Program-made: the position numbers and the translations under genes
NCBI GenBank assembly: GCA_033220425.1
Contig: CM065647.1
Span: forward strand, 248,001-312,000
DNA from: Lepraria neglecta
Lineage: Eukaryota; Ascomycota; Lecanoromycetes; Lecanorales; Stereocaulaceae
Direction: 5' to 3'
Length of the DNA stretch: 64,000 nucleotides
The notes under the pieces: model-generated
The model's input: the letters and a program-made list of their open reading frames with translations, nothing else
What the model was told of the DNA's origin: nothing
The model's database searches: none
Part shown: piece after piece, positions 40,682 through 52,470 of the stretch
Layout: each line of letters starts with the position of its first letter
How positions within the stretch are numbered: position 1 is the stretch's first letter

Positions 40682-43123
40682 TGGTACCAGGATCGATTAC
40701 CGCTTTGGCTTGTCAGAGGCAGAAAAGTCCAAGTCGTGGCAGTATAAGATTATAAAGTCACGAGCTATTTCTTGGAAGGAATTCTGGGCTTGACAGGCCG
40801 TGTCACGTGGTGGGGAAATCAGAGTGGCAGCAGTCGGTTCCATTGGGACGAGTTGGCTCTGAATGAGGTCCAATATCCGCAGATGCTTCCAGTCATATCG
40901 GTAACTCTTAAGCTGCCGTTCTCCCAGGAATCTTACTCCAAATACGCTAGCCGTGAGCCTGAAAACTAGATGGGCCGGTGCTCTTCTGCTCTCAGATGTT
41001 AGACCCGTGGTGAAATTGTAAGACTCATCCCCCCCCCCCAAAAAAAAGAAGCACTCACTCAGTCCTCAGCTGGCCCTGTTATGAACTTCCAGGAAAATCA
41101 GCCGTATCCCAATTCTCTGATCACCGGACGATGTGTCTTCAATTCTTATTTACAAGAACGAGATTTGATGCTCAGTAGCGCAGACAATTTCTTCTCCGGC
41201 TGACACCGAGTGTGGCGGAAGCGGTTTTACCAATTGTGGTTGAGTTGAGGAACAGCCATGATGTTTTCTTGTGCTTAGATATCTTAAGACAGTAACGTGT
41301 GACAGAGACGAAACGAGAATGAAGGAGGGCGCAAGGCACGAATTTATGTGTCTTGAAGTCAGAGTACTACCCCTGGCAGGATTTGGTCACCGCAAGGCTT
41401 GTGTTCACTGTTTCTTTCGCTCAAGCTAGGGTCACCGGTGGAAAAATACAGGGCAAAAAATACAGGCAAACATGTCAGCGCGATTGGTTAATCTCGACGA
41501 TCCAATTACGAAATGACCTGAGATTGTATCTCAGGGTGTGAGATGGGTGGTGAGGCGCCAGAGGCTGCAGCGTTGACTTTGCCATTGAATGAAAGCCGAC
41601 GTCGTATGAGTCGTGATTTACAATACCTTTCTTCCACCTCGATGTGAGACATGGCAGTTGTGAGCCATACGTAAGTGATGCTGTGCTCTTCATATACAAA
41701 ATTGAGCAGATCGCTTGTTCATTCATACGCAGTGGGTGTGGTGAGGATGAAAGTCGTGCGTTCAGCATAGCCTGGGTTGGCGCAGCATTTACTGGCAGTC
41801 GGTGAACTTCTTGACGTGAGCTGCAGCGAACCCCGGGGTTTTATACGTTGCTCGTGCAGTTGCTCACGGGGTTCAAGGTGCCACGTATGAGATGTAAAGC
41901 CGATTGGGATTTACATGGCTACTCTTTACCACCTTCACAAAGCAGGCCTATAGGCCTTCTCGAAAGGGACCGGCTTGTATGCCGGCACAAATCCGTAGTG
42001 TTTGCCTTAAACCTTATGCAGGAAGATGTATTGGAGAACAGCCTTTCTCGCTTGCTCTTCAAAGCTTTAGCAAAGGTTGCGAGGAATTACATCAAAGAGC
42101 CTTGAGGTCAATCGGGCGGGGAGCGGTGACGGATTCCCACCGGTGAGCCGTTAATTGGGTGTCGGTGTATTGCTCGAGGAGGAAGAAAAATCAAGTTTTG
42201 GTGTGGATAACTACGAAAAACTCGAGCTGACCGGTGGCAGTGCACGGTGTGAAAGATTAGGAGGGCACAACCACACAAAGCCATGCGAACGCAAGCCAGA
42301 TTCATGCTGCTCATAATACCCTTTAGAAGGTGCCTTCCCGGGCAGTGCTTTGATTATCGCCCTTTTCGAACCAGGCAGGTGCATTTAATGTGCCTTGATT
42401 GGTCGCTGCGAGTTGTGGGTACATGATTTATTCCGGCCCAGTTGGCGACGTAATGTCCTCAACTCTAAACCTCAAACAAGAGGGCGGTACAAGAGGGGGA
42501 AGTTGCCGATATTGACGACCGTGATGAATGCGAAATATTCCTTCCCTTACTGCTAGAAAAGCCACCCTGCGAAAACATCCAACCTGTTGCTACACATTTC
42601 CCGTTCGATGAACACCAAAAACCCCAGGGTAAGCAACAGAATACAATGATATGCCCCGAGATACCCGCCAGTCTATCTCACCCCCCGTCTTCCTATAAGC
42701 TGGTCAAAGAAAGCTGAAGAAATTTAGCTATCAACTGCGAAAATAAATTCGGAGAAACCGGCTTCTAATGGCGGTCATCCGGCGGCGTCAAACGCAGTTC
42801 TCGATGGTCTAGCCCCCTACTGGATCGGAAAATATACCACAGCCCATGCGGTCTTAAATGCGAGTAAGTGTACTGTATCCATAACAGACGACGACGGCTT
42901 AGGGAAACGAAAAAGAAAGTCCTAAACCAGCTTTATTATATAGGATAGTACCAGCTAGTATAAATCGAAGAACTCGTCAAAAATCTCTGGGGCTGGATCT
43001 TCTGTGAAAGTCGTTCTCGGACTAACGATGGAAGGAAATAAAATACAGAAGTAGATCGAATATGGGTATACAAAGATCCACCGGAATAGGAAATTGTGAT
43101 AATGGTTAGAGGCGTCCTAAGTG
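40682..43123. other. Intergenic between the two half-cluster genes, 2.4 kb
   Basis: No gene recognised. A C-run followed by an A-run (41029..41047) is notable. Long gene-free promoters are typical for developmental regulators in these fungi; this one belongs to copy 1. ORFs here are short and featureless. Confidence 0.45.
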
Positions 43124-44647
43124 CTAGATGGATCGTAAAGCCCGGGATACTGGTCGATGATGGCTACTCATGACTGCAATGTCCTGGGCCGGGTAGATTG
43201 ACGGTTCAATGCCTATGCTAAGTTAGACAAGATTAAACGAATGACGATTTTGACTAACCTTCTTGGTCTTTTTGGGTAGGGATGACAACTGACGTTGTCG
43301 ATTCGTGATCATCCTTCCAGTTCTCTTCCGATGGAAGTAGTAGGGGTTCTAAGCCTTCATAATCAGACTCCGGTGTTTTTATAGGATCTGAGTTCAGGGT
43401 ACGAGACAATTCTTTATCCTCTGGCAGTACGTGGGTGCACTATTAGAGAGTGAGCCTACTGAAAACGCGCAGAGTCCGTGGTGCTTCTATACCGTGACGT
43501 GACTTCTACGGCAGGCATAGCAAGCACCTGCCTTTCTGACTCTGTTCGCATGGTCCTTCCCGTAAGCGGTCAGAGTGCGTGTTTTGGTGTTTCCATCCTT
43601 CCTCTTACGCTTCGGTTTCTTAAGCGCCTGGACGCCTTCTTCATTGGCAATGCCGTTCGGATGATCAAGATGCTCCTTGGAGGCAATGGGCTTGTCATAA
43701 GGATAGAACGGCATGGGTATAGCTAGTCCTGGCACAGTGGAGAATTTCTTCTGGGACCTTGTAGCCTCCTGGGGAGTGAGCATCGGCTGATGTAATCCTT
43801 GGTGACAACGTTCCTCTGATATCGACGATTGCGAAGCTAGACCGTGCTGGTGTGAATGACTATTCATGGATGGGTCACAATCAACAGTGCTCCCTTGAAA
43901 GACCCTTCGCTGGTCTGTGGGGTCTGGGAATGATTTAAACCCCGTAGTCTCTCCGGGAAATGACCAGGAAGACGCACGTAGCTTCGCTGGCTGTTCCAAG
44001 TATTGATTAGTTGTTCCAAATGGAACTGCATCAGGTGCGGATCCATCAAAAGAACCCCAGGACTTTGTAGAATCTCCATGTAGAGGGCCTATGGATTGGG
44101 CCGGATGATCGGAGAACGACATTGGACTGTGCTGCTGAAGCATTGTAGCCCAGGATGAATTCTGATCGTAGGAACCCTGGCCCAGAGAAAGTACGTTGCC
44201 AGCGGAGGGGTTCGCTTCACTATGATAGGGCTGCAGAAATTGCCGGCCTTGGTTCTCATCAAACTTGCCTGTGGCATTAATTGATGTGGGTGCATCGAAA
44301 TATCGAATACGGTCAGTGGTTTTTCCTTGGAACGACAACATCTCTCGGGGCATAGGCTGCCTTGGTGGTTCCCCAGCACGGGCAAAAGAATTTGGGTTAT
44401 GCTGCATCATCGATGCCTCTGGTGGGGCATAATGATGGACAGTCGGATCGTTGTATTGTGCATTAGCCGATGAGTATGCAGCAGGCTCACCAGTGATGGA
44501 TCCATTCACGAAAGCGGCCGAGGAAGGAGCCGGTGGCACGTACCAAATGGCAAAGCTATCACCTCTTCTGGCCCATCCTGGACTCCCATAATTCTCAGAG
44601 CCATAATCAGTCATATTTTCGTATTGTCTCTTTCGTTGCCTTGCCAT
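43124..44647 (-). CDS. Half-zinc-cluster (CxxCx6C) nuclear-type protein, copy 2
   Basis: Three exons, complement(43493..44647), complement(43259..43439) and complement(43124..43212), give 474 aa starting MARQRKRQYENMTDYG; an in-frame ATG at 44737 would add 30 residues. A disordered N-terminal region is followed by LTAYGKDHANRVRKAGACYA, CRRSHVT and, right after the intron, CTHVLPEDKEL: again C-x2-C-x6-C with no second half-cluster. An acidic C-terminal tail follows. The match to copy 1 (LTxxGxxHAxxVRKxGACxx, CRxxH) and the identical intron position just before the third Cys show common ancestry. Function unknown; a DNA- or chromatin-associated role is inferred only from the motif. Confidence 0.75.
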
Positions 44648-46894
44648 GAAGAATGGTGGTGAGCAGATTTCCGAAGATCTGGAAGATAGAGGGCACTTGG
44701 TGACGGGTTGAACGTCACACAGTATCCAATTGCCCAAGTCTTCTGGCAGGAATAGAGTTCTTGGTCAGAACCCTGACCAAATGACAGAGAAGAAATATGT
44801 TTCCGCTTTCAAGCATCCCCTCGGCCGGGAGGCCTATGGATCGCTCAAAGTTGTTGACTCGGAGTGGGAAGGAAGCTCCTATACTTGGTCCAATACAAAG
44901 AAGTGTTCGTGTGGGTTATAGATTCCTAATAGTGCAATGTATGTGTGTGACCAGATTATCCACTGTTGGTCTCCAAAAGTAAATAATGGATCCCACGGAT
45001 CTCCACCAGGTTAACAGCAGGCCTGCTTAATGGTCACCAGTGAATAAGAGGTATAACCTATGGCCACACAAACAAGAACTTGGTCTGCCAGATAAATGAT
45101 GGATCCCAACAATGGTGACCTCTATTGTCAATCCTTGGAAAATAAAGTTTTCCGACCCTAGACTGGTGATTCGAATTCTCAATGGTTTGAGACCTGCAAC
45201 TTCCTATGGCTCACCTGAGGAGGCGTGTGCCTTGGGCTAAGGATTCCAAGACCTGGACGATAACTTCCAATCGCCGGGGACGCTTAGGATCCAATTCTGT
45301 GGTCTCGATATATGGATTAAATATGGCTGATATGGCCTGGCACCCTGCTGTGGTCGGGCTTGCCTTCAGTGGAACTTGGTTTGTGGTCTGTTCCCCTGCA
45401 GCTTGACTGAATGTGTAATTAGGAGGTCTTGAGTTGCCACTAGATGAGGCGGAAGGTACCTACCTGGGTTACAAGCTTCAAAGTTCGTGGAACTGGCGGT
45501 TGGGCAGCAACAGCAAAATCAGACAATTTGTGGGACAGAGAATATATTAAAGGCAGACGCGATCCAGTCGAAATTGCTTGAAAGGTAATCAAGGGAATCC
45601 CCTTTCTACATAGAGTAGGAGAAGCAGACTCACCGGCGCGCGAACCAAAAATAAGGCAAATTCAGGCAATGCACGACAGAATGAGTTGGCAATCGCAAAG
45701 TGGCCGTATCACGGTGTAGGAGCATGAGCTTTACACCGTAGTGTCAAAATATGGTAGTAGACTTACGATGAATAGTGAAAATGTTGATTCGGGGTACCAA
45801 TGTCATATGTATTGATGCCCAATAAGCCAGCCAGTGCAAGGTCACGCGGTGTAGGAAAGAAATGAGCCTACAAGCCACGTGTGGCCGCAGTTGCTCGTCG
45901 CGATCTCATCATAGCCCAATTGATACCGGGGAAGGGTGGAGGTCCTTTGTTCAAGGTGAGCAACGGCCATTGTGAAAGACTGGGGTCCGGCGGTGCAACA
46001 GCGCCACGAAGCGCGCTCGAATTGTGCGGCGGGCCCCCACACCCAAGCTCTGCAAAGAGAACAAAGATGCTGTGGAGATTGAGTTCACCGTACCTGCGTT
46101 GCGAGTAAGGCTTTACAAAAGCCTGAAGCGTGATGTAGGTTGGAATTTCGTGGGAAGAATTGAACGGGAGAGACACTAACGGGCCCAGCTACATGTACGA
46201 TTGAGAAAAGCCTTGCGAGAGGTCCGAAAAAGGGCGCTCAGCGGTGAATGAGGACACCTTCCCGTGCTTCTTAAATCTAGACCATCGATGTAACCTCCAA
46301 AAGCAAGTACCGAAAAGCCAGCAGGCGGTCACACCACCTTTCGCTGAAGCTCTCACCTGAAGCTCCCACAGATAAGGTTGGCAGCGATTCTGTTCCTGAG
46401 ATAACGGATATGTCCGCCTCCATCACACCTATCTACGGTTTGATGAAGTGCCAGAAAGATCATAATTGGCTCTCAGCGGTAGGGGGAGTCCACAGTTCAG
46501 CAGGAGGAACGAGCGGCCTGGAAGACCGCGCCATTTCAGATTCTTGTGATGGTGTGGTTATTGTTCATTATATTATCGATTAATATGCTAATTATGATAG
46601 ATCGTAGCCCTTCTTTGTATGTACAATGACACATGATAGCACTGCTTCATATGAGAACTTCCATGCCCTTACACCGTGTTCCAATCGTCTCTTTCATTTG
46701 AGGAAATCGTTAGGATGATATTATCGGCGCTAGGGACACATCGAGATGGATGTAGGGTAGATGTAAGTTGTATGTAGTGTGGATGGTTGTGATAGTAGGT
46801 CTTTCAGACTTTGCCAAGTCCCACTATTGCGTAAGTCAGTCTCCATTCATTCCTGCGGCGGCAACATGATAAGAAGCATGCTGCTCACCATCCT
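44648..46894. other. Intergenic, 2.2 kb
   Basis: Long promoter side of half-cluster copy 2 plus the 3' flank of the MARVEL gene. GATGGATCCCA/AATGGATCCCAC repeats occur near 44985 and 45099. A GC-richer patch at 45880..46100 has ORFs in both directions without recognisable content. No gene called. Confidence 0.45.
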
Positions 46895-47528
46895 CTAAAC
46901 CTGCGACATGGCTGGCCCACCTCTCCTGATTCCACCACGACTAGGCGCACCTCCGCTCTTTGCTGCAAGAGCCGAGAAGGCGAGCGAGGCGAGAAAGGTA
47001 GCGAAGCCGAACCAGAGGAATGCAGTGACGGCCTGTGCCTCGTGGCATCTTTTCGACTGGTTGGTTGATCCATCGACAATGCCGTTTGTCGCGATGTAGC
47101 CCTGCACATTTTGCGTCAGTCCTCTGCCTCTGCAAGCCGGGCACAATGCTGCCAACAAACCTTGTTCCCGCAGCTATGCACACCAAGGTCGGCGGCAAGC
47201 ACAATACCGCCGATAAGGAAGAACAGGGTATTCAGCGCATCCGCAGCGACGACGAACCACGCCGATATAGCGAAAGCCTCGACAATGGTAGCGGCGATGA
47301 GGTAGAAGAGGGAGAGCATGCCGAAGACGGCGACGAACATGACGTAGTTGACGATTGAGGGGTTGCCGCCGACTGCTTCAGCGATCATGTTCCCGACGAG
47401 TGCCAGAATGAGGAGGGTCCAGAAGAACTGGGAAGAGCGTCAGTGACGCGACTGACGACAATTTTGGTATGTGGACTGGAGGGGCAAATTACCTGGAGGC
47501 CTCGAAGGCCGAGTTGGACGATCTGCAT
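46895..47528 (-). CDS. MARVEL-domain membrane protein (Nce102-like)
   Basis: Exons complement(47493..47528), complement(47161..47427) and complement(46895..47101) give 169 aa. Four hydrophobic helices are evident: FFWTLLILALVGNMIAEAV, YVMFVAVFGMLSLFYLIAAT, WFVVAADALNTLFFLIGGIV and AVTAFLWFGFATFLASLAFS. A CGNKGY..RCHEAQ loop lies between helices 3 and 4. The start MQIVQLGLRGLQ and overall size match yeast Nce102/Fhn1, tetraspan proteins of eisosome-associated plasma membrane domains (MCC) that sense sphingolipids. The C-terminus is short, Gly/Arg-rich. Subgroup assignment is by resemblance. Confidence 0.85.
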
Positions 47529-48064
47529 GGTGGTGGATGGGAGTGTTTCTCGTTGGTAAAAGGTAGAGGGACTTTAGATTATTGTGAGAGACGAAGAGGT
47601 CAATGAAGAGAAAGTAACAGTGGGCGGGGGCACACTGTTTATATGCAGCGGAGCTGGAGCTCCCCCCGAGCTTTCCGGAGAGCAAGAATCGACTCAGAAT
47701 CAGATGACGGGCGGATAGTGACGGCATACGCCAATACGTCAGTGGCGATTTTGATTCGCCAAAGCTTGGAACGGCCGAATCTATGATTGGCAATCCGGAT
47801 GGAAAACCAAAAGAAGATGAATTAATATGAGAATGTCAAAGTCTGCTATGTAAAACCATAGGAATTGGTTCACCATGTTGATTTCTATAACATGATATTA
47901 TATTTTAAATGTCCAATGGTAAAAGAGGATTGAAGTCAAGGTACAGAGCAGTTCTAGGCGGATCTTCTCAGAGCCACTCAAGTACCGAGCTGATGGGAAG
48001 GATTGCGGGACCGGCAGATATACTCGTAGTAGTTTCCTGCTTGCAACTCCACGGTGTATTTCGT
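47529..48064. other. Intergenic
   Basis: 536 bp holding the MARVEL-gene promoter and the 3' flank of the MFS transporter. No gene seen. Confidence 0.5.
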
Positions 48065-49902
48065 CTACTGACGGCGACGCTGCCACCACATCCGTCCAAA
48101 TCCCCTTTCTTGCAACTCTCTCTCCGCAGCCCCGTCCATGATAACACCCTCGTCATCAATTGTCGAGCTGCCACTGCTGATCTGCTTGGCCTTTGGTCCA
48201 TTACCAACGAATCGAAGGAGTAAGGTCATGGCAAATGCGCTGAGGATAGACAGGCCTAGGATGCCCACCATTACCAACGTGCTTTTCCGGTATTGCTTCC
48301 TGCCCGGGTGGCTGTCCGCCGGCCATCCTGTAAAGAGTGCATAAGTCGTCAGAATCGATCCTAGATTACCAAGTCCAGATACCAAAGCCGAAGCTGCTGC
48401 AACGCCGACCTCCCCGTGACGAGGTTGGAAGACCTCGTTGGTCCAAGTCATAGTGATGGGGACGGTGGGTCCAAGTCCAAAGCCAACCATTAGGAGACCA
48501 CCGTATCTGGGCCAAGGGTTCGCTTCGCTGCCTCCGTAAGTAGTCAAGAGAAGCCCAGCGATCTGAATGCACACAGGTACGCTGAAGAAGAGTGCACGGT
48601 GGTGATGGAAGCGGTCTGAAAATGGCGTGACCAAAAGAATTGCCATGAGGTCCATCTAGACGAGTTGAGTTAGCTTGTGTTGAGCTTGTTTTCAGAGGTG
48701 ATCCTTACTATCCAAATCGGAGCTGTCAGTAGACTGAGGTCGATACTGGTCAACTTGCTATTCGTGGCCTGGATAATGACCGAAGCATAATTCTGCACAC
48801 CAATGCCAACACCCACGACACCGAAGTACATCAGCAGCAAAGGCCACAGTCGCCAATCAATGAGAACACGTAACAGGTCTTTTACACCCCAGCGTTGACG
48901 ATGATAAACCCGAGTCAGATCATGGTAGTGGATCACGGCATCTTCACCAGTCAGTGCAGGCTTACTCTGAGGCAGCCACTTGAGCAAGCCATTCCGAGTG
49001 CGCACTTCTCCAGGTGGGAGAGGGCGGTCAGGGAGCCACCACAACAGGCTGATACCACACAAAATACTCACAAGACCGTAAATGAGGAACATCCATTGGA
49101 AGCCTACGAGTCCGCCAAGGCCGTCCATCTTCTGGAAGCCTGTTGATACGAGACCAACGACGGCAGCCGAGACTTGAGCAGCCGTAAAATATTGGCCGAT
49201 TCGTTTTCCCGTGCGCGAAGGAGGATAGAAAAGCGTCAGATAATAAGCCATCCCAGGCCACATCCCGGCAATGACAATGCCGAGCAGTAGACGAAGCAGA
49301 CTGTCAAACAGGTCAACATCAGTGAAGCATGTTGTTATGAGGAGACATACTATAGACTCCACGCAGCCTTCATTGCAGCCATGCAGCTACCGATGATGCC
49401 GACACCGATGACAATACGGCTCATCCAAACTCGAGGGCTCAGTCTTGTCATGATGAGATTAGAGGGAAAGTCAAAGATGACATAGCAGACGTAGAATAAT
49501 GCAAGCCCAGTGGATACCTGTTTCGGAGACAAATGCAGAACTTCTTCAAGATCATGATGCTGTGCCTCGTTCATGGTTTGCGAGAGACCGACATTGGACC
49601 GAATTGCTGAGCAAAGGAAGTAGAGCGTCCAGAATGCTGATAGCGATTAATTGGGGAGTGTGAAGATATACGGTGCACAAAACATGCCTGGTATGATGCG
49701 GCGATCAAGTTTCCTAGACGAGACAGTAGGTCAATCAGGCTGCATGTGGTTTACTGGCCCTTGCTCACCTGTAGACTCTCTCGATTCGTTCAATATCCAC
49801 ATCTTCCATTCTTCCTATCTCTGGATCTTCGAATCCCTTCTGTTGGCTGCTCTCTGCCAAGCCCGAAGGCAATTGGGCTACCGTGGGTGCTTTCTCCTCC
49901 AT
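48065..49902 (-). CDS. MFS transporter, anion:cation symporter (allantoate permease-like) family
   Basis: Five exons, complement(49769..49902), complement(49688..49713), complement(49351..49636), complement(48709..49300) and complement(48065..48655), give 542 aa. An N-terminal cytoplasmic tail (EEKAPTVAQLPSGLAE) precedes KLDRRIIPAFWTLYFLCS, the usual first helix of this family. SNVGLSQ, FPSNLIMTRLSPRVW, GMWPGMAYYLTLFYPPSRTG and NYASVIIQATNSKLT follow in order. Twelve transmembrane helices are expected. Dal5/Tna1-type members import carboxylates, vitamins or allantoate with protons; the substrate cannot be read. The second intron (49637..49687) uses a GC donor (CCAG|GCATGT); using it is the only way to keep PAFW in frame. 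Confidence 0.88.
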
Positions 49903-50468
49903 GACAATTGTGATTGAGAGGAATTTTACAGGGGAAAAGCACAACCCTCTTTGGATTGGGAAGACGCAGGAAAACCAATGGAGAGAATTCGGAGGAAATC
50001 TTTGGTAAGAGATAAATGCTTCTTGGCCTAGGACAGAGGCATTCTATGTTCTAGATTGCTGCAATCAATACAAGAGTGCCAATGGTTCAAGGAGAAGTGG
50101 GCTACCAAAAAAATGCTGCATACTTTAAATACCGTTGAGTGGGGTTGGCGGAGCCTAGAAATAACGAAAAAAGTCAATCGTCTCAACATTGATTGGCTCC
50201 TTCTGCGCCGTTTGCATTAAGTGCATCCATGTTAGCTTTGGTCGCAAAGTTTGTAGTGTCTGCAAAGTAAGAAGAGATGAAGCAGATTCAATAACTTTTA
50301 GGAAAGGAACAGAAGCGTTGGAGTGGAGAGCGGTCCCGCTCCTGCAAAGTTTGGCAATATTTGCCGACCAGGCTCAGCCCTACCATCTAGAGCTTTGACA
50401 GAGAAGAACGTCATTATTTCTACCTTCTAACCCTCGTAGCTCCACCCGCGTACTCTTCAGGAGCTCTG
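49903..50468. promoter_or_regulatory. Divergent promoter region
   Basis: 566 bp between the MFS transporter start and the mitochondrial protein start. GATTGG (inverted CCAAT) occurs near 50190. No gene. Confidence 0.45.
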
Positions 50469-51274
50469 ATGTTCGCCCGAACGCTGCAAAGGGCATTGGT
50501 GCGGCCTGTAACTATTGTCGGCCGCAGGACTGTGGCCACATTAGAAGGAAATACACACATCGTAGGTCTCTCTCCAGCTCCTTAAACAACAGCACGCTGA
50601 CCAACGTCCAGTATGTATTTCCTGATGAGCGCTCCATAAACAGTCACATACTCACGCTCCTCTCCTACTCGCCTCCAAAGCCCGAGCTAGCCGTCGGCAC
50701 TACGACCAAGCTTCCACCTACACCCGACTCCTTTACAGAAAACCACAAGTTCCTCGATATCCTACAATCAGTGATAGCAGAGAGCGCCAATCAAGACCAG
50801 AATGTAATATCTCAGGCACAAGCAATGGCGTCAACCTCAGGATCAAGTCTTGGCTCTGGAGGGGCTTTCTTTCCCCAGCAGCGGCAGAAGAGAAGGGGTA
50901 CAAACTATGGCGGAGGAGGTGGAACCGGTGGAGATGGAGCTGGTGGAGCGAGTAGTCAGGGCGGTGCCGGCGGAGGAGGACGGGGGGGCTATATTCATGT
51001 CTACGATGAGAGACATCCACCGGACTATGGCCGAATTCCGGATCCAGAGGACATCTTTGGGAGCTTGGAGGTAGATGGACAAGGCAACTTCGTGGATGGT
51101 CATGGAGTTTACCAGAGATCTGGGAGCTATAGAGTTGTTACCAGAAATGGCTTGTGAGTCACTCCTGCATTGATCTTGAGCTTCAACTGATAGTTGTCTA
51201 GCTTGGGGTTGAGCCCGTTCTTACGGCAAAAGTTGGTCGAGCGCCTGAAGCTAGAAGACGCGAACGTGCGATGA
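50469..51274 (+). CDS. Mitochondrial-type conserved hypothetical protein
   Basis: Exons 50469..50561, 50612..51153 and 51202..51274 give 235 aa. The N-terminus MFARTLQRALVRPVTIVGRR is a typical mitochondrial presequence. The middle has a long Gly-rich linker (GGGGGTGGDGAGGASSQGGA). The C-terminal block IPDPEDIFGSLEVDGQGNF, YQRSGSYRVVTRNGFLGLSP and FLRQKLVERLKLED looks conserved and probably structured. I do not recognise a named family. Clean splice junctions and the presequence support a real mitochondrial protein. Confidence 0.75.
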
Positions 51275-52470
51275 GAAATCACACTGCGATGAATGGAAGA
51301 ATCGGTTACCGTTGGCTGCCCGCCGCTGTACCTTTACCGCCGAGAGATGGCAAGCCATTGCCATATCGATGACTCGATGGAGGACCTCTTAGTTTAGGCA
51401 GAGGACATGGAGCCGCTCTCTACTACAGAACTATCAAGGAACTAAGGAACAAGGTGATTATCCTACGTTGCGCGGTTGCTACCGCGGCATGATGGGATGA
51501 GCTGCTTTATCATACTCGACCAGAAGAGTTTTGACCAACGATTGGAGTGCCACCAAACATTCTACGTGATGTGCACGCTGGTTCAATGCTATCTGGTACT
51601 TTATGACACATGTCCATGTCTGACTTTCTTGTCGCTGGGATCGGTTGAATCTGTGTCCGGAGATATGGCTCTGATGAGGTACTCCTATGGAAGCCCCCAG
51701 AGAACCGAGTTTCGAGTCCGGGAATCTAGCCTTTTGGCTCTTCTGCCATTGACCTGCAACCCAAGCAAATAGTGGAGCATACAGATGTTCGAAAAGAGCA
51801 TCAGTTTTTTGGTGGTTGTCGAACTATTGGTGGTGGATGGCTTAGACTTGATAAAAATCTTGACATTCGGTCTCTATTACCAGCAACTTTTCGACTCAAG
51901 TAGTAGATATAGTAAGCGTTATCGAATAATTGTAAAACTACAGCCTTAAGTACGTCGTTTAGATACCTTTGGAACAAAGATTGACTTTGCCATCATCCGC
52001 TGTTAGAGGTCAGCCCTAAATGACGCTGTGTTTTGGCTCAAGCTCAATATGTCACTTTCTCCCACGCTTCTCCTCCATCACTTTATTACCGAATCAATTA
52101 GACCTTCATAAACAGTCGCTTTCGACAGTCCTCTAATTTCACTCGAGGCTTCAAAGGCTGGTTCATGCGGCTTGGGTGCTGAGAACAGGCCATACAAGGG
52201 ATCCCAGGCATCTTCCGACCACCACGCGCCTTGACTCTACTACCACCACCACCACCAACCACCCAAATTTTGACGAACAACCTCTACACCGTCACAAGAG
52301 CTTATCCAGAACCTCTGTTGTTGGGCAAGGGGGCTCGGGACAACAATTGTACTAGGAGCAAGCTCCAGGAGAGCTCTCGCGGTCCAATTCTCAAGAACAC
52401 TAACCACATGGACCGAGTCTCGCGGCCTGAACACCCATACATGCAAGCATAACGCCCATAGCAGTCCAAC
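51275..52470. other. Long 5' region of SNF1
   Basis: 1.2 kb with no gene. Contains the presumed SNF1 promoter and a long leader: an ACC microsatellite at about 52239..52258 and a 14-codon uORF (own entry). The long minus-strand ORF over 52240..52596 is antisense to leader and SNF1 coding sequence, and I treat it as a shadow. Confidence 0.5.
52408..52452 (+). promoter_or_regulatory. Upstream ORF in the SNF1 leader
   Basis: ATG GAC at 52408 opens a 14-codon frame (MDRVSRPEHPYMQA) ending TAA at 52450..52452, 18 nt before the SNF1 start and in another frame. If the leader starts upstream of 52408, scanning ribosomes meet it first. The ATG context (CAC ATG G) is favourable, so it could damp Snf1 translation. 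Transcript start is not known from sequence. Confidence 0.55.
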
